64,000 nt of DNA, from contig BDSL01000030.1 in NCBI GenBank assembly GCA_003116995.1, forward strand, positions 62,001 through 126,000, read 5' to 3'. The translations under genes and the position numbers were made by a program. The notes beneath the pieces were generated by a model, which did no database searches, was not told the DNA's origin, and worked only from the letters and a program-made list of their open reading frames with translations. Position 1 is the stretch's first letter. Every line of letters starts with the position of its first letter. Below, piece by piece: positions 22,801 to 35,460 of the stretch. Origin of the DNA: Yamagishiella unicocca (taxonomy: Eukaryota; Chlorophyta; Chlorophyceae; Chlamydomonadales; Volvocaceae).

Positions 22801-25800
22801 CATCAGCTTGATGTCCCCCAGCCGCTGCAGCACCTTCAGCTCACGAACGTTGGTGATGAGGTTGTTCAGAGGCACCAGCCACAGCCACAAGGGCCCCCCA
22901 CCGCCCTCGCCGGCCTCGCCACTGCCGCCACTGCCGACGCCCTCGCCTCGATCGGCTTCCGTCGTAACCTCCGACCCAATCATCATGTGCAGGGCCTGGC
23001 GGACAGGAGGACGGAGGTTACATTTGTATGCTGGAGGGTTTGGCTTAGGTGTCTAAATCTAAATCCAGAGGTCGAGTTCCGCCCCCGGCTGCTGTGACTA
23101 AACGAACCACGGCGAGAACACCAAACTAAGTAGCGGACGCGGGGCTCTGAGATAGGCGTCTTGCTAAAACAAGCGCCCAACAGACGCAGATGGGAAAGGC
23201 TGGCAAAAGCGGAATGCTGGGGTTCCGCCGCCTGCGACGGACGGCTCCACCACGATCCAGGGAGGGCAGCGATGAGGTAACTGCGTATTGCCCGAGCTTG
23301 CTGCCCGAGCTTGCTGCCCGAGCCTGCTGCCCGAGCTTGCTGCCCGAGCTTGCTGCCCGAGCTTGCTGCCCGAGCTTGCTGCCCGAGCTTGCTGCCCGAG
23401 CTCGCTGCCCGAGCTTGCCGCCCGAGCTTGCCGCCCGAGCTTGCTGCCCGAGCTTGCTGCCCGAGCTTGCCGCCCGAGCTTGCTGCCCGAGCTTGCTGCC
23501 CGAGCTCGCTGCCCGAGCTTGCTGCCCGAGCGTCACTCAAGCTTATATCCCTTCCTTACGTTCACGTGCCCGTCCCCAACCAAGGACCCGGTACACTTCC
23601 TCCACGGAGGCCCGCCTCCCTTCCCGCCGCCGGTAGACTCACCCGGTTGCAGGGGCTGCCGTCATCCTTGTGGGCCTCGTTGCCGCAGCACGGCCGCACG
23701 GACACCTCCAGGGCCTGGCCCGCGTCCCGGCAGCGCATGCGCACCATCCCGCCCAGCAGCGGCGCCCAGGTGTCCGCAGGTGGCTGCCCGCCGCCGCCGC
23801 TGCCGCTAGACTGGGGGCGAGAGTGTGTGGCGGGAGGTGGGAAGACACTGCGTTGGGCTGGGACTAGTCGCGGCTGCGGGTGCGGATTGGGCCACCGTAT
23901 CGCAAGCGCCACGCGCAAGCGGCTGAATGCAAGTAGGGCGAACAATACTAATAGCAGCGGGAGTTTGATACGCATGGTCCAGCCCGGTGACAGTGGAACT
24001 CAATAAGCGCATTGAAATGGTGCCCGTACGAAAGTAGCGTACGCGCGCCTCGCATCGCGCTGCGTTGCGTTCGCCGCTGCGCCACCTCGCACCACCCAGT
24101 CCCTCCAGCGCCCTCCAGGGCACGTCACTCGCCGCCAGCGCCCCTTCCGCACCAACCCACATGACAAGCAGGCCAAGCGGTCCAGCCCTTGCCCACTGCC
24201 TTGAGCCCATGCAGGCAGCCGCACCACCCAACGCCGTGGCAGGCTTACTACAGCATATGCGGCCCCGCCTGGGCCCATAACAGCTGTAGCGGCGAAGTCG
24301 CAACCCATTCCGCTCGCCAAGCCACCGCATGCGGCCACTTTTTGCAGGCCACCGCCGCCCATGACCTCCCCACCCCGCACCCTCTCGTCCTCCCGTCTCC
24401 CACTCTGCCCGTATCTCCCCCACACCCCACCCGTCGCTACATGCGTTTTTCGCAACCCCACCCCTCCGTCCCCACCTGGTTCCACCGCCCAGCATTAGCC
24501 GCCGCTCGTGCCATCGACGCCAGGCTGCCGGGCCCCGGCCCCGCCGGCCCCGAGCCGGCCCCCCCCTGGGCATCGCCTGCGGGCCTTATGAGCACTACGA
24601 TGGCCCCCTCCCGCAGCGCCACCCCGTGGCCCCACTCCCCGGAGCGCAGCGTCAAGTGGAAGACACCGTCCTTGGCGGGGGCGCACCTGAGGGTCGGGGA
24701 AGGGGGGAGAGGGTGTGTAGAGGGCGGCAGGGGGGGCAGCTGAGTGTTGGTTGAGGGCGGGGGGGCGGGGGCAGGGCAGCAAGGTGTTGCGGGGATCGCG
24801 ACAGGGAGTTGGAGTGGCGGTGATCCGGAACCACAGGGACCGCGGCGTGCTGCCTTACTTAAAAGTGTCCGCCGGGCGGTCTGTGGCCCCTGGTGCAACG
24901 TGGGAGGAACACCTCAGACCAGGGGTGTAATGCCGAGTGCCTTTTGCACGCCGGTTACTGGAGTCTACGTGGGCTTCGGTGACCGTTGCGCTTGGGTCTC
25001 GCGCTGCTGTGCTACCCCCTCCCACACGGGGATGTCCCGCCGGTACCACCGCGCGGTCATCGCTGCAGGCCCTAAGTCCCGAAAGCCAAGTGGTTCCTGT
25101 ACGACTCGTTGGCAAGATTCGTGACCCGCGTGACGAACATGACGAGTTCAACAGCTCCCTAGACTGACACCTCACCGGCTCCGCCGTCTATTAGTGATCG
25201 CTGCTGCCTCACCCCACCCACGTGTCAGTGACCGCTGCTGCCTCACCCCATCAGTGACCGCTGCTGCCTCACCCGACCCACATGTACCGAGCACTGCCCT
25301 TTTCTCTCCCCTCGCCTCGCACCTGGTCACTGTCACCGCCCAGCCCCTGCTGGAGCCCACCGCCTCGTCAAACTCCGACCGCAGGCTCCCGCGCGCCTCC
25401 TCCATCAGCACGGGCTCGAAGGTGCGACGGTAGTGCGCCTCGTCTTGAAACACGAGCGGGATCTGGACACCGCATGGTCGGTGGAGGAAGAGGAGCAGTG
25501 GGATAAGGGGATGCGCGTGAGAGGGGATGTGGGTCGGGAGAGGCGAGATTGAATCGTGGGGTGTGGAAGGTATGCATGAGGGGCGGGGTGGGTGGCGAGA
25601 AGATCCGGTTACACGACACAGGAAGGGGGACGGAGGTAAGGGAAGCCAGCGGGGAGGGGGCACCGGCGAGGGCATCCCGGTGGCTGGGCTTACGTCCACA
25701 ACGTCTCAGCGGATGCACACATGCTGTGATTGTAGTGGGCGAGCGACAACCGCGACATCCCAGCGGATGGGTCGGGCGCGGGGTGGCAAACACGTCACTA

Positions 25801-26273
25801 ACATGTAGTTGCGCATCGCGTGGAAGGTTTCGCGACAACGGGGATAATCACTAGGGGGAGGGGGATTGTAGGATTTGCTGTCCGGGGCATGGTCAGTCAT
25901 GCGGTGGCTGGGTTGACCTTTGGCGGGAGGGCCTAGCGGTCGGCGGTTGTCGCATCGATCGGCACCCGCCTCCCCGTGCTCTATCGACGACCTGATGCTG
26001 GCCCCGACGGCCTGAGCGCTCTGCCGGCAAAAGTTGTCGACGACCCGCCAACGGCAAGCCGATGAACCTCAACAGCAACGTCGCAAAAATGCCGGTATGC
26101 TCCCAGTTCGTTCCAGATCTTTGACGCACCTTGCTGGGAATGGGATTTAGTGCCTGGCAGGTCGGCTGCCATAGCGACCCAGTTATCACATCCAACTCAA
26201 GCCTCGCCTCGCTCTGCTCCTGTTGCGCAGCGGCAGCCTCATCTGCCGTGCGCTTCTTGGATGGGCGATTCAT
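16847..26273 (-). CDS. SEN1/senataxin-like (MAA3-type) SF1 helicase with poly-Q/RGG tail
   Basis: Exons in transcript order, in phase: 25850-25799, 25462-25323, 24686-24476, 23810-23643, 22995-22744, 22421-22173, 21926-21577, 21314-21041, 20420-20333, 19680-19493, 19159-18344, 17881-16847. A likely first exon 26273-26130 (MNRPSKKRTADEA) does not join in phase, so one small exon is still missing. Helicase motifs: Q (PQREAI), I (GPPGTGKT), Ia (CAPSNAATDELL), II (LIDEAAQ), III (GDPQQLPATLF), IV (QYRMHP), V (TVDSFQGKQLDVIILS), VI (MNVAITRAK). DEAAQ, PNVVRVG and the N-terminal YRRTFEPVLMEEA place it with SEN1/MAA3 rather than UPF1. The family resolves RNA:DNA hybrids and aids transcription termination in the nucleus. 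The last exon adds about 240 disordered residues: poly-Q, Pro/Gln blocks and RGRGRGG/GRGSGRGGGRG clusters. Confidence 0.9.
19837..20085. repeat. 12-bp GTGTAAGATGGC minisatellite in helicase intron
   Basis: About 20 near-identical 12-bp units (GTGTAAGATGGC, with GTGGAAGATGAC variants at the left) fill part of the intron between exons 20333 and 19680. The tract has open reading frames on both strands that are artefacts of the period being a multiple of three. Confidence 0.95.
20584..20823. repeat. Five copies of a 48-bp repeat in helicase intron
   Basis: A 48-bp unit starting ATGGTTAAAGCACGCCTCAG and ending TTTCCTGACG is repeated five times with almost no change (one T/C variant in the first copy). 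It lies in the intron between exons 21041 and 20420. There are no spacers, so it is a tandem minisatellite and not a CRISPR. Confidence 0.95.
21949..22022. repeat. Two-copy direct repeat in helicase intron
   Basis: A ~36-bp segment beginning GGTTGGCGGTGCGTCGGTCC occurs twice back to back in the intron between exons 22173 and 21926. Confidence 0.8.
23284..23531. repeat. 13-bp minisatellite in helicase intron
   Basis: About 18 units of GCTTGCTGCCCGA (with C/T and C/G variants) occupy the intron between exons 23643 and 22995. All frames across it are open, giving apparent proteins with a 13-residue period that I treat as artefacts. Confidence 0.95.
25180..25275. repeat. GTGACCGCTGCTGCCTCACC triplicate
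   Basis: A ~20-30 bp unit recurs three times with variable filler, in the helicase intron between exons 25323 and 24686. Confidence 0.7.
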
Positions 26274-26908
26274 TTAACAACGCCACGCTTGTGCCCGGCC
26301 CTTCCTAACACGACGCAACCCACGTCCCAATTCTAGCGACCACCCGTCGGCCAAACATTACACTACACAGGTCGGCGTACATCAATCGTTGCCCAACATC
26401 TGGCCCTGCATCAAACCGAACGTGCCGCCCATCGGTTCGCAGCTATTGGGCTGCTGCGAAGGGCTATTTCCTCGGAGGTATTGATGATGGTACTTTGCTG
26501 CTTTATAATAATGAACAAATGAATTGTAAATGAGTGCTATTTGGCCGTTTGCAAATAACCTCTGGAAGCTGACATCGCAAATGACCTTTGTTGTAATACG
26601 GTACCGTCACCAGCTTACAATCTGGAATCGTGCAAGGCTTCTTCAAGAAAACTTTCATAACTATAAAGATCATAGCCAGAAAGCAGCAACTAACTCCGAC
26701 GGAGCGGGATTGTATTGCGCACAACAGTTGCGGTAGGGAAGTTGGAATTTTCATAGCAAGATTACGAGCATAGCCATTCGTTACTACCTGATCCTTTCGG
26801 TCCTGCGGTTAACGCAGCGGCAGCCATTCGTCGCAGCAGGAGCCTCTCTCCTTCCTTGCGCGGGACTGACTCTCTTATAATAAGGAATTGGCCTAAAGTT
26901 CAGCTTCA
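26274..26908. promoter_or_regulatory. Divergent promoter region between helicase and USP-like gene
   Basis: This 635-nt AT-richer spacer separates the starts of two genes transcribed away from each other. On the - strand a TATAAAG occurs at 26501-26507, about 230 nt before the putative helicase start. On the + strand TTATAATAA occurs near 26876, about 30 nt before the ATG at 26909. Promoter assignment is from motif and position only. Confidence 0.45.
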
Positions 26909-29900
26909 ATGGGACAAGAGGGCAGTAAGCCCGATAATAGCGAGCAGGAGCAGGAGCAAATTGTGCTTCAGGTACCAGGAGCCAGCGCTTCGTCAGCTGC
27001 GAACCCAAAGTCCTCAGGAGGTGGATCTTTGGGGACGTCAAGCAAGACGCAATGGATGCGACCCTCTCAAAGCAGGGCGGCGGGGACAGCTGACGTCCGA
27101 CATGGGAAGGCCGGACCCCCTGGCACAAAGAATGCTGCTAGCAGCGGCGGAACCAGCCCACCCAGCGAGGAGTCATCTGTTATAATGCCACCTCAAACGG
27201 CAACTGAGCAGGAGTATCGGCAGCGGCTGGAGAAGTCCAAAAAGGAGCTGGTTAAGAAGCTAGCAGTCCAAATAAAAAGCGTGCAGACCAAGTACGTGAG
27301 GGTGTCATGGATAACGATTGGGGTTTGGAGGGGGGTTGACGGGGGCGTGTAGGTTGGCGCATAGGCCGCACGTGGCAAGGGGTGCTGGGATGGGTAAGAG
27401 AAGGGTGGTAGTGGAGGATACCAGAGGGCGCGATAGCCCTCTGGGCACGAGGGGACGCATGCCACAGATCTAGGCAGCAAACGCAGCGCTGGGTGCGACG
27501 TCTCTCGGCACGGCTTGCCGCTGCGGCCACTTGGCCGCTAGGTGGGGGTATGGAGGCGGCGGCAGTGTCGCTGGTTGGTTGGGGATGCCTGCATGTGAAA
27601 CTGGACGCAACAGCTTGGTGCAGCCGGTTAAGCCACTGCTTCACGTAACGCCATTCGCGGGAAGGTCGCGGGAAGGTCGCGGGAAGGTCGCGGGAAGGCC
27701 TTTTATTGTCATAGTTCGGGGGTGCTCGCGTGGCACCGGCGTACGATGGTGCTGGTTCCGGAGCTACGCTGGTAGGGGCACGGATAAAGGGGGGAACGAA
27801 CGGGCTCCACAAGGGCAAATGGGGAGTAAGGAGCGGGGCACAAGTCCCGCGACGGCAGTCGGTGAGGTGGAGGGCCGTACACGGCATGGGCCTGCTGGTG
27901 TGGGCGCCCACCCCTCGCACGGGTTTCCTCGCAGGCCTTCCCGCACACGGCGCCACCTGACCTGCCGCTTTTGCCCCCGGGCCCCTCCTGGCCTTCCAGC
28001 CCACCCATACCGCTTTTTCCGCTTGGCGCCCAACCCCTCCCGGGCCTTTGCTACCGACCCACTTTGAACACCTGCCTGCCCCGAAGCCATTACACCCGCG
28101 CACCCCACACCTCCCATCCCGCAACACTACCATTGCCGCGGCCCCGCCTTTACTGCCTCCTCGCGCCTCCGGGTCCCCTGCACCCTCTACCACCACCCCA
28201 GGGACCCCGCCAACCTGCCCTCCAGCCGCTCCGCGCTGAGTAAACAGAGCAACGGCCTCAAGGGCGGCGACGGCAAGCGCTCCTGGCTGAGCAAGCTGAC
28301 TAAGAACAAGGCGGCGGCGCTGGAGCAAATGGGCGACAAGCTGGCCCGCGGGCGGTACCTGGCGCCCATGGACCAGGAGTCGGTGGGCGAGCGGGTGGAG
28401 GACTCCCTGGGGTCCAGCCTGGATCCATTCGGAAACTTCCAGGGGGCTCTGCACCACATTATGCAGACGGGTGGGTGCCGGTGCCGGGGTGGCGGTGAGG
28501 GGTTTGGGCCGGCGGGAAGGGTGTAGGGAGGAGCTGGCTGGGGGCTTGCAGGGAGGTCAGGGTGCGCTGAGCCAGCGGATGGGATTTACGGAGGCCGGCA
28601 AGAGTAGGGATTTACGGAGGCCGGCAAGAGTAGGGATTTACGGAGGCCGGAAAATAAATATTTCCCGGAAGCGGGAGCACAGCGGGAGCACAGCGGGAGC
28701 CCTGCTGGGAGGTACCGACCTGGGTCGGTAGTTTGTCAGCGACTGGGCGTGGGGTGCAGGAGCGGCACCGCAGCAGCAGTGGTGAGGTATGCAGGCCAGG
28801 ACCGGGGCATGGGCGGTTGCAGTGCCAGGTGACCGGGTTACCGCACGAAGCCACCGGAGCGTTGCGCAGCGGACAACGGCTGCGACGGGGACCCGTGTGG
28901 CTCCTTGTAAGGCCTCCATTGCCACGGGCCCACACGCCGGTGACAGCAGCGTGCAGCCTCGGGTGCGGTCCGGTGGGCGGGGCGCTGCTAGACTGCAATG
29001 TTTGACTGGCGGCGAGCAGTGCCCGGACCCATCGCCGCTCTTGTCTGTCCTCGTCGCACCGTTCCACGACACACGCTGCCGCGGTGCTGCGCAGGTGTCA
29101 CGGACGACGCTCTGGACCAATTCTTCTTCGACGAAGAGGAGGTGGGTCTGGGCCGGGATCGGGCGGGAGCAAGCGTGGGGGATTACACTGCTGGGAATGC
29201 GGGACGCGGAATCGACCCAGGGATTGGGGCAGTGGAGCTGGAGGTGACGGCGCAGACAAGGTTCGTTGTGGCGGTTATGTGCATAGAGGATGGGGGGTGG
29301 TGCCGTGCGCGACAGGTGAGCGCGATGTGGGTTGGGCCCACTTTATTGGGCTGGTAGATCATGGCCCTCTCTCCCGCAGATCGCCCGCAAAGCCGCGCCG
29401 CCTCCCCTTCCTCTCCCCAACCCTCCGCCGCATCGCCCGCAGGAGCGGGTCCTCACCACTTACCAGAAGTGGCAGATCATCCGCCACGCGGCGGAGCAGG
29501 TGCTGGCGGTGTACGCAAACCGCAGCAATTCCCAGTGGATTGAGGACGAGAGCTGGGTCTCACCCAACGTCATCAACACCACGGCGGCGTCCGCATCGAG
29601 TGAGCCGGCGGGCGGGCGGGTTTGGGTGTCCAGGGATGTGAGGCCCTGCCTACTGTGGGACCCTGCCTACTGTTTGGGTGTCCAGGGATGTGAGGCCCTG
29701 CCTACTGTGGGACCCTGCCTACTGTGCGCATCTCGTTCCAAAATCCCCATTCGCTCTGCACCTCTCGGGTCCGCGGCCACAAGGCACCGACGCAGCGCGG
29801 CAGCGATGCATTGCCGCCGCAGCGGTAGGGCCACGGCGCAGCCCCTCACCGCTAGGGCCTTGCCGCTGGACCCCGGCCGACCATTCACCCAACCCCTCCG

Positions 29901-32900
29901 CTCCCGCTCTCCGCCCTCGCACCACCCCTCCGCGGTAGTGTACTCGAACGCCGTGGACACGGCGCTGACCCAGGGGTCCATCGCCCTGCTGTTCATCGAT
30001 GATGGGCGGCTAAGCGAGATGGGAGGCGACGAGGCCTCCCCGCTGGTGGCCACCGACCTGTGGCAGGCGATCAAGGAGCTGGCGCCGAGCAAGGTGGGGC
30101 GGGCTGGAGGGCGGGGCCGGGGAAGCCGGGGGCCCCGCGGCTTGTCGGCCGAGCGGGCTTTGTCAGGCTGCGTAAGAGTGGCTAACCAGCGCTTCAAATT
30201 CCCACATACATTCTAGCAGAGCCCTTTCCGCCGGCTCAGCATTTCCGCCCCATTGCGTTGGCTTCCCACCTCAGCGGTCCCTGGTGGCGGAGCGGTAGGG
30301 CTGTGTTGGACGCCCCTCATTACGTTGCCTTCGCGTCGTTGCTCGCACCGCCGGTCCCCCTCAGGTGCCCAGCGGACAGCGCCTGGAGCGGCTGTCGGTG
30401 GCTGGCCGCCACCTGCTGCATGCGGCGGTGTCGGTAGAGATGTGGTACGGCGCTGCGGCGCTGAGGCAGATCAAGGTGCGTGGCATGGCCGCCGGGTCCT
30501 GTCCCGGGGGGCTCAGGGGCCCGGCGTGCACGGACCGGTTCATTCGGACTGGGGGCCGGAGTGCGGGGGACGTCGTGCAGGCATGATTTCCTTCTTGGCT
30601 TTTGCGCCGCCCTGGTTGCGATACCAGTGCGGCGATACCTCGCACTCACGCAAGCCCCCCTGGAGCGGTACCGGCCGGCTAAGCCTAACAACCAACCGTC
30701 CGCCCGCAACCCCCCTTTGCCAGGTGGTTCTGGCAATTGATTGCGAGTGCGAGTACTTCGTGGTCAACGAGCTGCAGAAGTGGAGCTTCTTCGGGCTGCA
30801 CCACAGCAATGTGGTGCTGCTGCCACTGCCGCGTTTCCACGGCTTTGCACAGGTGCGCGCTCGGTGGCAGTTGCAGTGGAAGTGCTGCTGCGTTTAGCAA
30901 ACCGGGGACATGTCGTGGTCTTGTTGAAGCTGACGGCAGCCGCGTGTGCTCGACCGCACCGCGCGCCTCACTGCTGCCTCGTCAAGCCCTCACTAGCACG
31001 CTGCCCGCCCTCTCTTCCCCTTCGCCACCACCCTTCCCAGGACATGAGGTCCGGCCACCTGGCACACGTCAAGGGCTCCCCGCGCCTCATGCTGGGCACA
31101 GGTGGGTGCAGCGCCAGCTGGCTGGCCGGCGTCCGTTTTGCCTCGGTTGGCCTGGTTGCCTAGGTTCAGCTTCCTGTCCAGCTGCCATCTCACCCCGTCG
31201 CCCTCACGTCGAGAAGCTTCTACATGCCAGCCAATTAGATCACGTGGTCATAATCAGACCATAGACGTCCTTGTAATCCCCAGCATGCTAGTGACGCTCC
31301 CTCCGCTGCTGCTGCCGTCTCGTTGCCTTGAGCCCGACACTGCCAACCGCCCTCTTCCACCGAACTCGCTGTCGCCACCCCCACGCCCCCTGCATGCTCG
31401 CAGGCTACGCCATGTTCCTGCTCAACTCCCCGGCGGAGGCCTACACGCTGTCCGCTGATGGCACAGAGCCGCAGTGCCTCCAGGCGAGAAGGGGGGCACC
31501 TGCGAGGCCGAGGGGGGCGGAAGAGAGGGACTAGGGCCGGAAGAATGGATTGCAGCGCAGAGCGCGCATAGTATCAAGTTCAGGGCACACTTCCTGGAAC
31601 TCCACACGGGCACGTCCTCCGTTCAAACCCTCCCTCTGTGCCCCACGCGCCTCCCGCACTCCCGCGCAGGGCTCGGTTCTGGACTGGCTGAACGACCACA
31701 AGGCCTCCTGGCTCTACACGGGCCTCTTCAGCGACGTGGAGCGGCTGCGGCCCGAGGCGCTGTTCGACATGGACTTCCTGGCAGCGGGTCTGGCGGCGGT
31801 GGACAGGATGGGTGAGGGGAGAGCAAGGGGGCCGGGCGGAGGCAAGGGGGCCGGGGCGGGAGCAAGGGGCTGCAGCCAGGCAGTCTGCGGTGTGTAAGAG
31901 GAAGCGCTGCTGCACCTCATTATTTATGACCTGGGGCCCGACTACGGTAGCGGGGAGAATGCTGCCCGCTCTGCCGTCCGAGTTCCAGCCAAGCTGCCAG
32001 GCAACAAACACCTCGAGAGGTGCTAGACCCGCCGCGACCCCCGTCGGCCTTTCTCGGAGCCGTCTTCCCTCGCGTCCTCGCGTCTCGCGCCCTCCTCAAA
32101 CCCAACCCTTACATGCTGACACATCCTCGCCACACCCTCGCCACACCCTCGCCACATCCCTGCCAGGCGCCAACATGGCGGTGGAGGTGTCCATGGGCGA
32201 GCGCGAGCGGGAGGCCCGCCTGCACGACTCCCTCGTCCTGGCCCGCCTGCCCCGAGTCCCCGCCACCCAGCCATCGGGCGGCGGCGGCGGTGGCACCGGA
32301 ACCTCCTCCCGCCAGGGCTCGGTGGTGGCTGCGTCCGCCTCCGCCACCGCCGCCGGACACACCAGCAACGGCGGCGGCGTGGTGGGACCCTCCAACTGCA
32401 ACCTGCGCCCTAGCAGCATGCGGACCGTCAAGAGCTACAAGCTACTGCACACCACCACCACCTCACCGCACGGGTTCTACATAGCCACGCACCGATACGT
32501 GTTTAGCGTCAAGGCGCTGCAGCGCATGCTGGTGGACCCCGCGGCCTTCCACGCTGACGTGTACCTACAAGGTGGGCGGACGTGACGGAGACACAGCGAT
32601 GTGAAGGATGGCGTCGACAAGCCCAGCGGGCGCTTGGCTTGGATTGGGCAAGGTTTCGTTATTGGTTTAGCGCTTTCGGAGGCGTGCCAGCACGAACGGT
32701 AATTGAATGCGGTTGGTTGCTGATGACGTGGGCTGGAGGTCGTGTTGGCGGCGGCGACGTGGCGGCACCAGCAGCAGGCGGGGGCGATGCGGTGTAGTGG
32801 CGGGGCTGCTATCCGCCCCGCCGCCCCCCGCCGCGTCCCTGTTCCACACTGTACCGGGCCTCCGTCCGCCGCCCCGCCCCACCCCGCGCCGCCCGGTTGG

Positions 32901-35429
32901 TAACACCTCTTCTCCCGCCAGTGACACCTTGCCTCCTAGATCGGTATCGGTGCACCCTTTACCCCGCACCGTCCGGGTCTCCCCCTCCCCCCCAACCACC
33001 CCCATGTCGTGTAACCGGTCTTTATGCCAACCCCCAACCACTCCCCCAACCACTCCCCCAACACCTCCCGTGCAGACTTCTACGCCTACGCCACCTTTGA
33101 CATCAGCGACCTCACCACCTTCCGCGCCGCCAACTGCGCCTGCATCCTGGGCACCCAGGGCCTCAAGGCGCCCGTCATGAGCGAGGTCATCTACGGCAAG
33201 GAGTGGCTGTCGCAGACGGCGGCAATCCTGCAGCTGCAGGTGAGAGGCGCGCGCGGGAGCGGGGGGGCTGGAGCGGACGTGCGATGTATGTCCGTACCGC
33301 CAGGCCGCCACCAAGCACCCCTCTGGCTCGCTGCCGGCCGGCTGCCTGGAGCCCACCACCACCACCACCACCACCACCACCACCACCACCACCACCACCA
33401 CCACCACCACCACCACCACCACCACCACCACTACCACCACCACCACCACCACCACCACCACCACCACCACCACCACCACCACCACTACCACCACCACCAC
33501 CACCACCACCACCACCACCACTACCACCACCACCACTACCACCACAACCACAACCACAACCACCTTGCTTCCTTCGGGTTCTGCGTTCGCGCCATCGCAG
33601 GACGGCGTTAAGGAGTTCCGGCGCAAGGCCGTACAATTGTACGACCACGCCAAGATGATGAAGGCGGCGGGGCCTGCGCTGCGGTCCTCGTCGTACAAGG
33701 AAAAGCAGGGTGAGGGCTCGCGGTGTGCTGGCACCGCCGCAGCGCCTGCTCGCTCCTCTCGGCACACCTCAGCCCTCCATGCCCCCACCCGCCCCCGCAG
33801 GCTACAACGTGCTCCTGGTGCTGACCCCCGACCACGCCCGCCTGGTCAAGGCCGCCGTACGCATGGCACGGCTGTTCGTACACAACATTGTGGACCGGCT
33901 GCACTGCTACCTGGTGGTGACTGACGGGGAGAGCAAGGTGCGACCCGGGGTGGGGGCGGGTTTGGGTTTTAGGCGGTTGTGGGGGGCGGTAATAGTCCAA
34001 CGCCAGTTGGAGCGCTCGCGAAGGTTGGCCGATATGAGGAACGCACAGCGAGAGGATTCTTCTGGCAGCAGGGGCAAGGGGCGGTGGAGCTCGGCCCTCA
34101 CTCTGCCTGGCGGCCTGTCCATCTCCTGTCCCGACGACTTGGTGTCCATCTTTCCCCCGCCGCTCAGACCCGCATCCGCGAGCTCCTGGACCTGGTCACC
34201 GACAAGGAGCTGGAGTTCCACCAGCAGCTGGTGCGGGAGGTGGTGGTGCGCAGCGCGGGGTCGCCCATCACAGAGGTGGTTTCGGGGCTGCTGACGAAGG
34301 TGCAGGCGAACATGCTGGTGGTGAGTGCCGGTGGCATGGGAGGGGGTGGGCGATCGGGGTGCTGGCGGAGCGATCGAGCCAATGCTGAGCCGGCAGGCGG
34401 AGGTGACGGGGGCGTGGGTTGGGAGCGGACTGCGGGCAGAGACGAGGGCGTAAAACAAGCTCCATGGGCCGTTTGGGATCTGGGTTCGCCGAGGCTCCTC
34501 TCTTGTTCAACCCCGCCCTCCAACACCGATCGCCCACTCTCACCCCACCGCGGTGCATCCGCGCCCCACCCCGTTCCGCCTCAACCGCTCCCCCTCTACA
34601 CCGTTTCCCTTGTGAACGACTACTTTGCAGATCCCCAGCGAGCGCCTCTGTTTCAGCGGGGGCACCGCCGACCTGGGCCAGCTGGCGGGCAGCTCGGCCC
34701 TGGCGCTGGCCCGCTCCATCACGTCCACGCCGCTGCTCATCGTCAAGGCGAACACGGTCGGCAAGTACCTGTACGTGCCCAGCCAGATGGCGGGAGTGGC
34801 GGGGGGCCCGGCCAGCAGCGGCGGCGGCGGAAGGCCGTCCAGCGGCGGCGCGGGCGTCGGAGGCACGTCACGGGGGAGTCAGGCGACGCTGCAGCACAGC
34901 GCGTCGGGGGTGGGGATGCCAGGTGAGTGGAGGCTGCGGGGTTGGGGTACCGCATCTTTGACGGCGTCAAGTGCACACGCCAATACATTTGTCGCCCCTA
35001 CCGCGTGTGCTTTCCACGGCTTCTTCCCTTCCCTCCCATCCCCACCATAGTGCCTACTCGCCTCACGTCCGCCGTCTCCGCTCCACGCCCCCTCCATCTC
35101 CGCGTTCGGTTTCGAATCACGTGCGTCGCCCCTCCTCCTCCTCCTCCTCCTCGCAGGCCTCAACAAGGACGTGCTGTCCGCCATGGTCCACCTGGACAGC
35201 ACCAGCGTGGGGCCGCTGGTGGAGTTCGTGAGCGGGGCTCTGGCCAGCGGCACCGACTCGCTGTACCTGGTCCGCAGCTCCGCGCTGGAGCGCGACGGCC
35301 AGCTGTCCATGCGCTCGCGGCGGGTGTTCGTGCAGGCGCGCATGGCGGTGGCGCAGGCGCTGAGGGTGGAGGAGCGGGCGTACGCTGGCGCGGCGACGGC
35401 GGAGCTACCCAAGGTGCGACCTGCGTTGG

Positions 35430-35460
<31 letters not shown>

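Noticed and set aside
23126..23540. Repetitive protein with a 13-residue period
   Set aside because: A 13-bp minisatellite is open in all frames; conserved helicase exons flank it with proper splice sites.
33187..33765. Long open frames of poly-Gly, poly-Val, poly-His and poly-Pro
   Set aside because: They are readings of the (ACC)n intron repeat in different frames.
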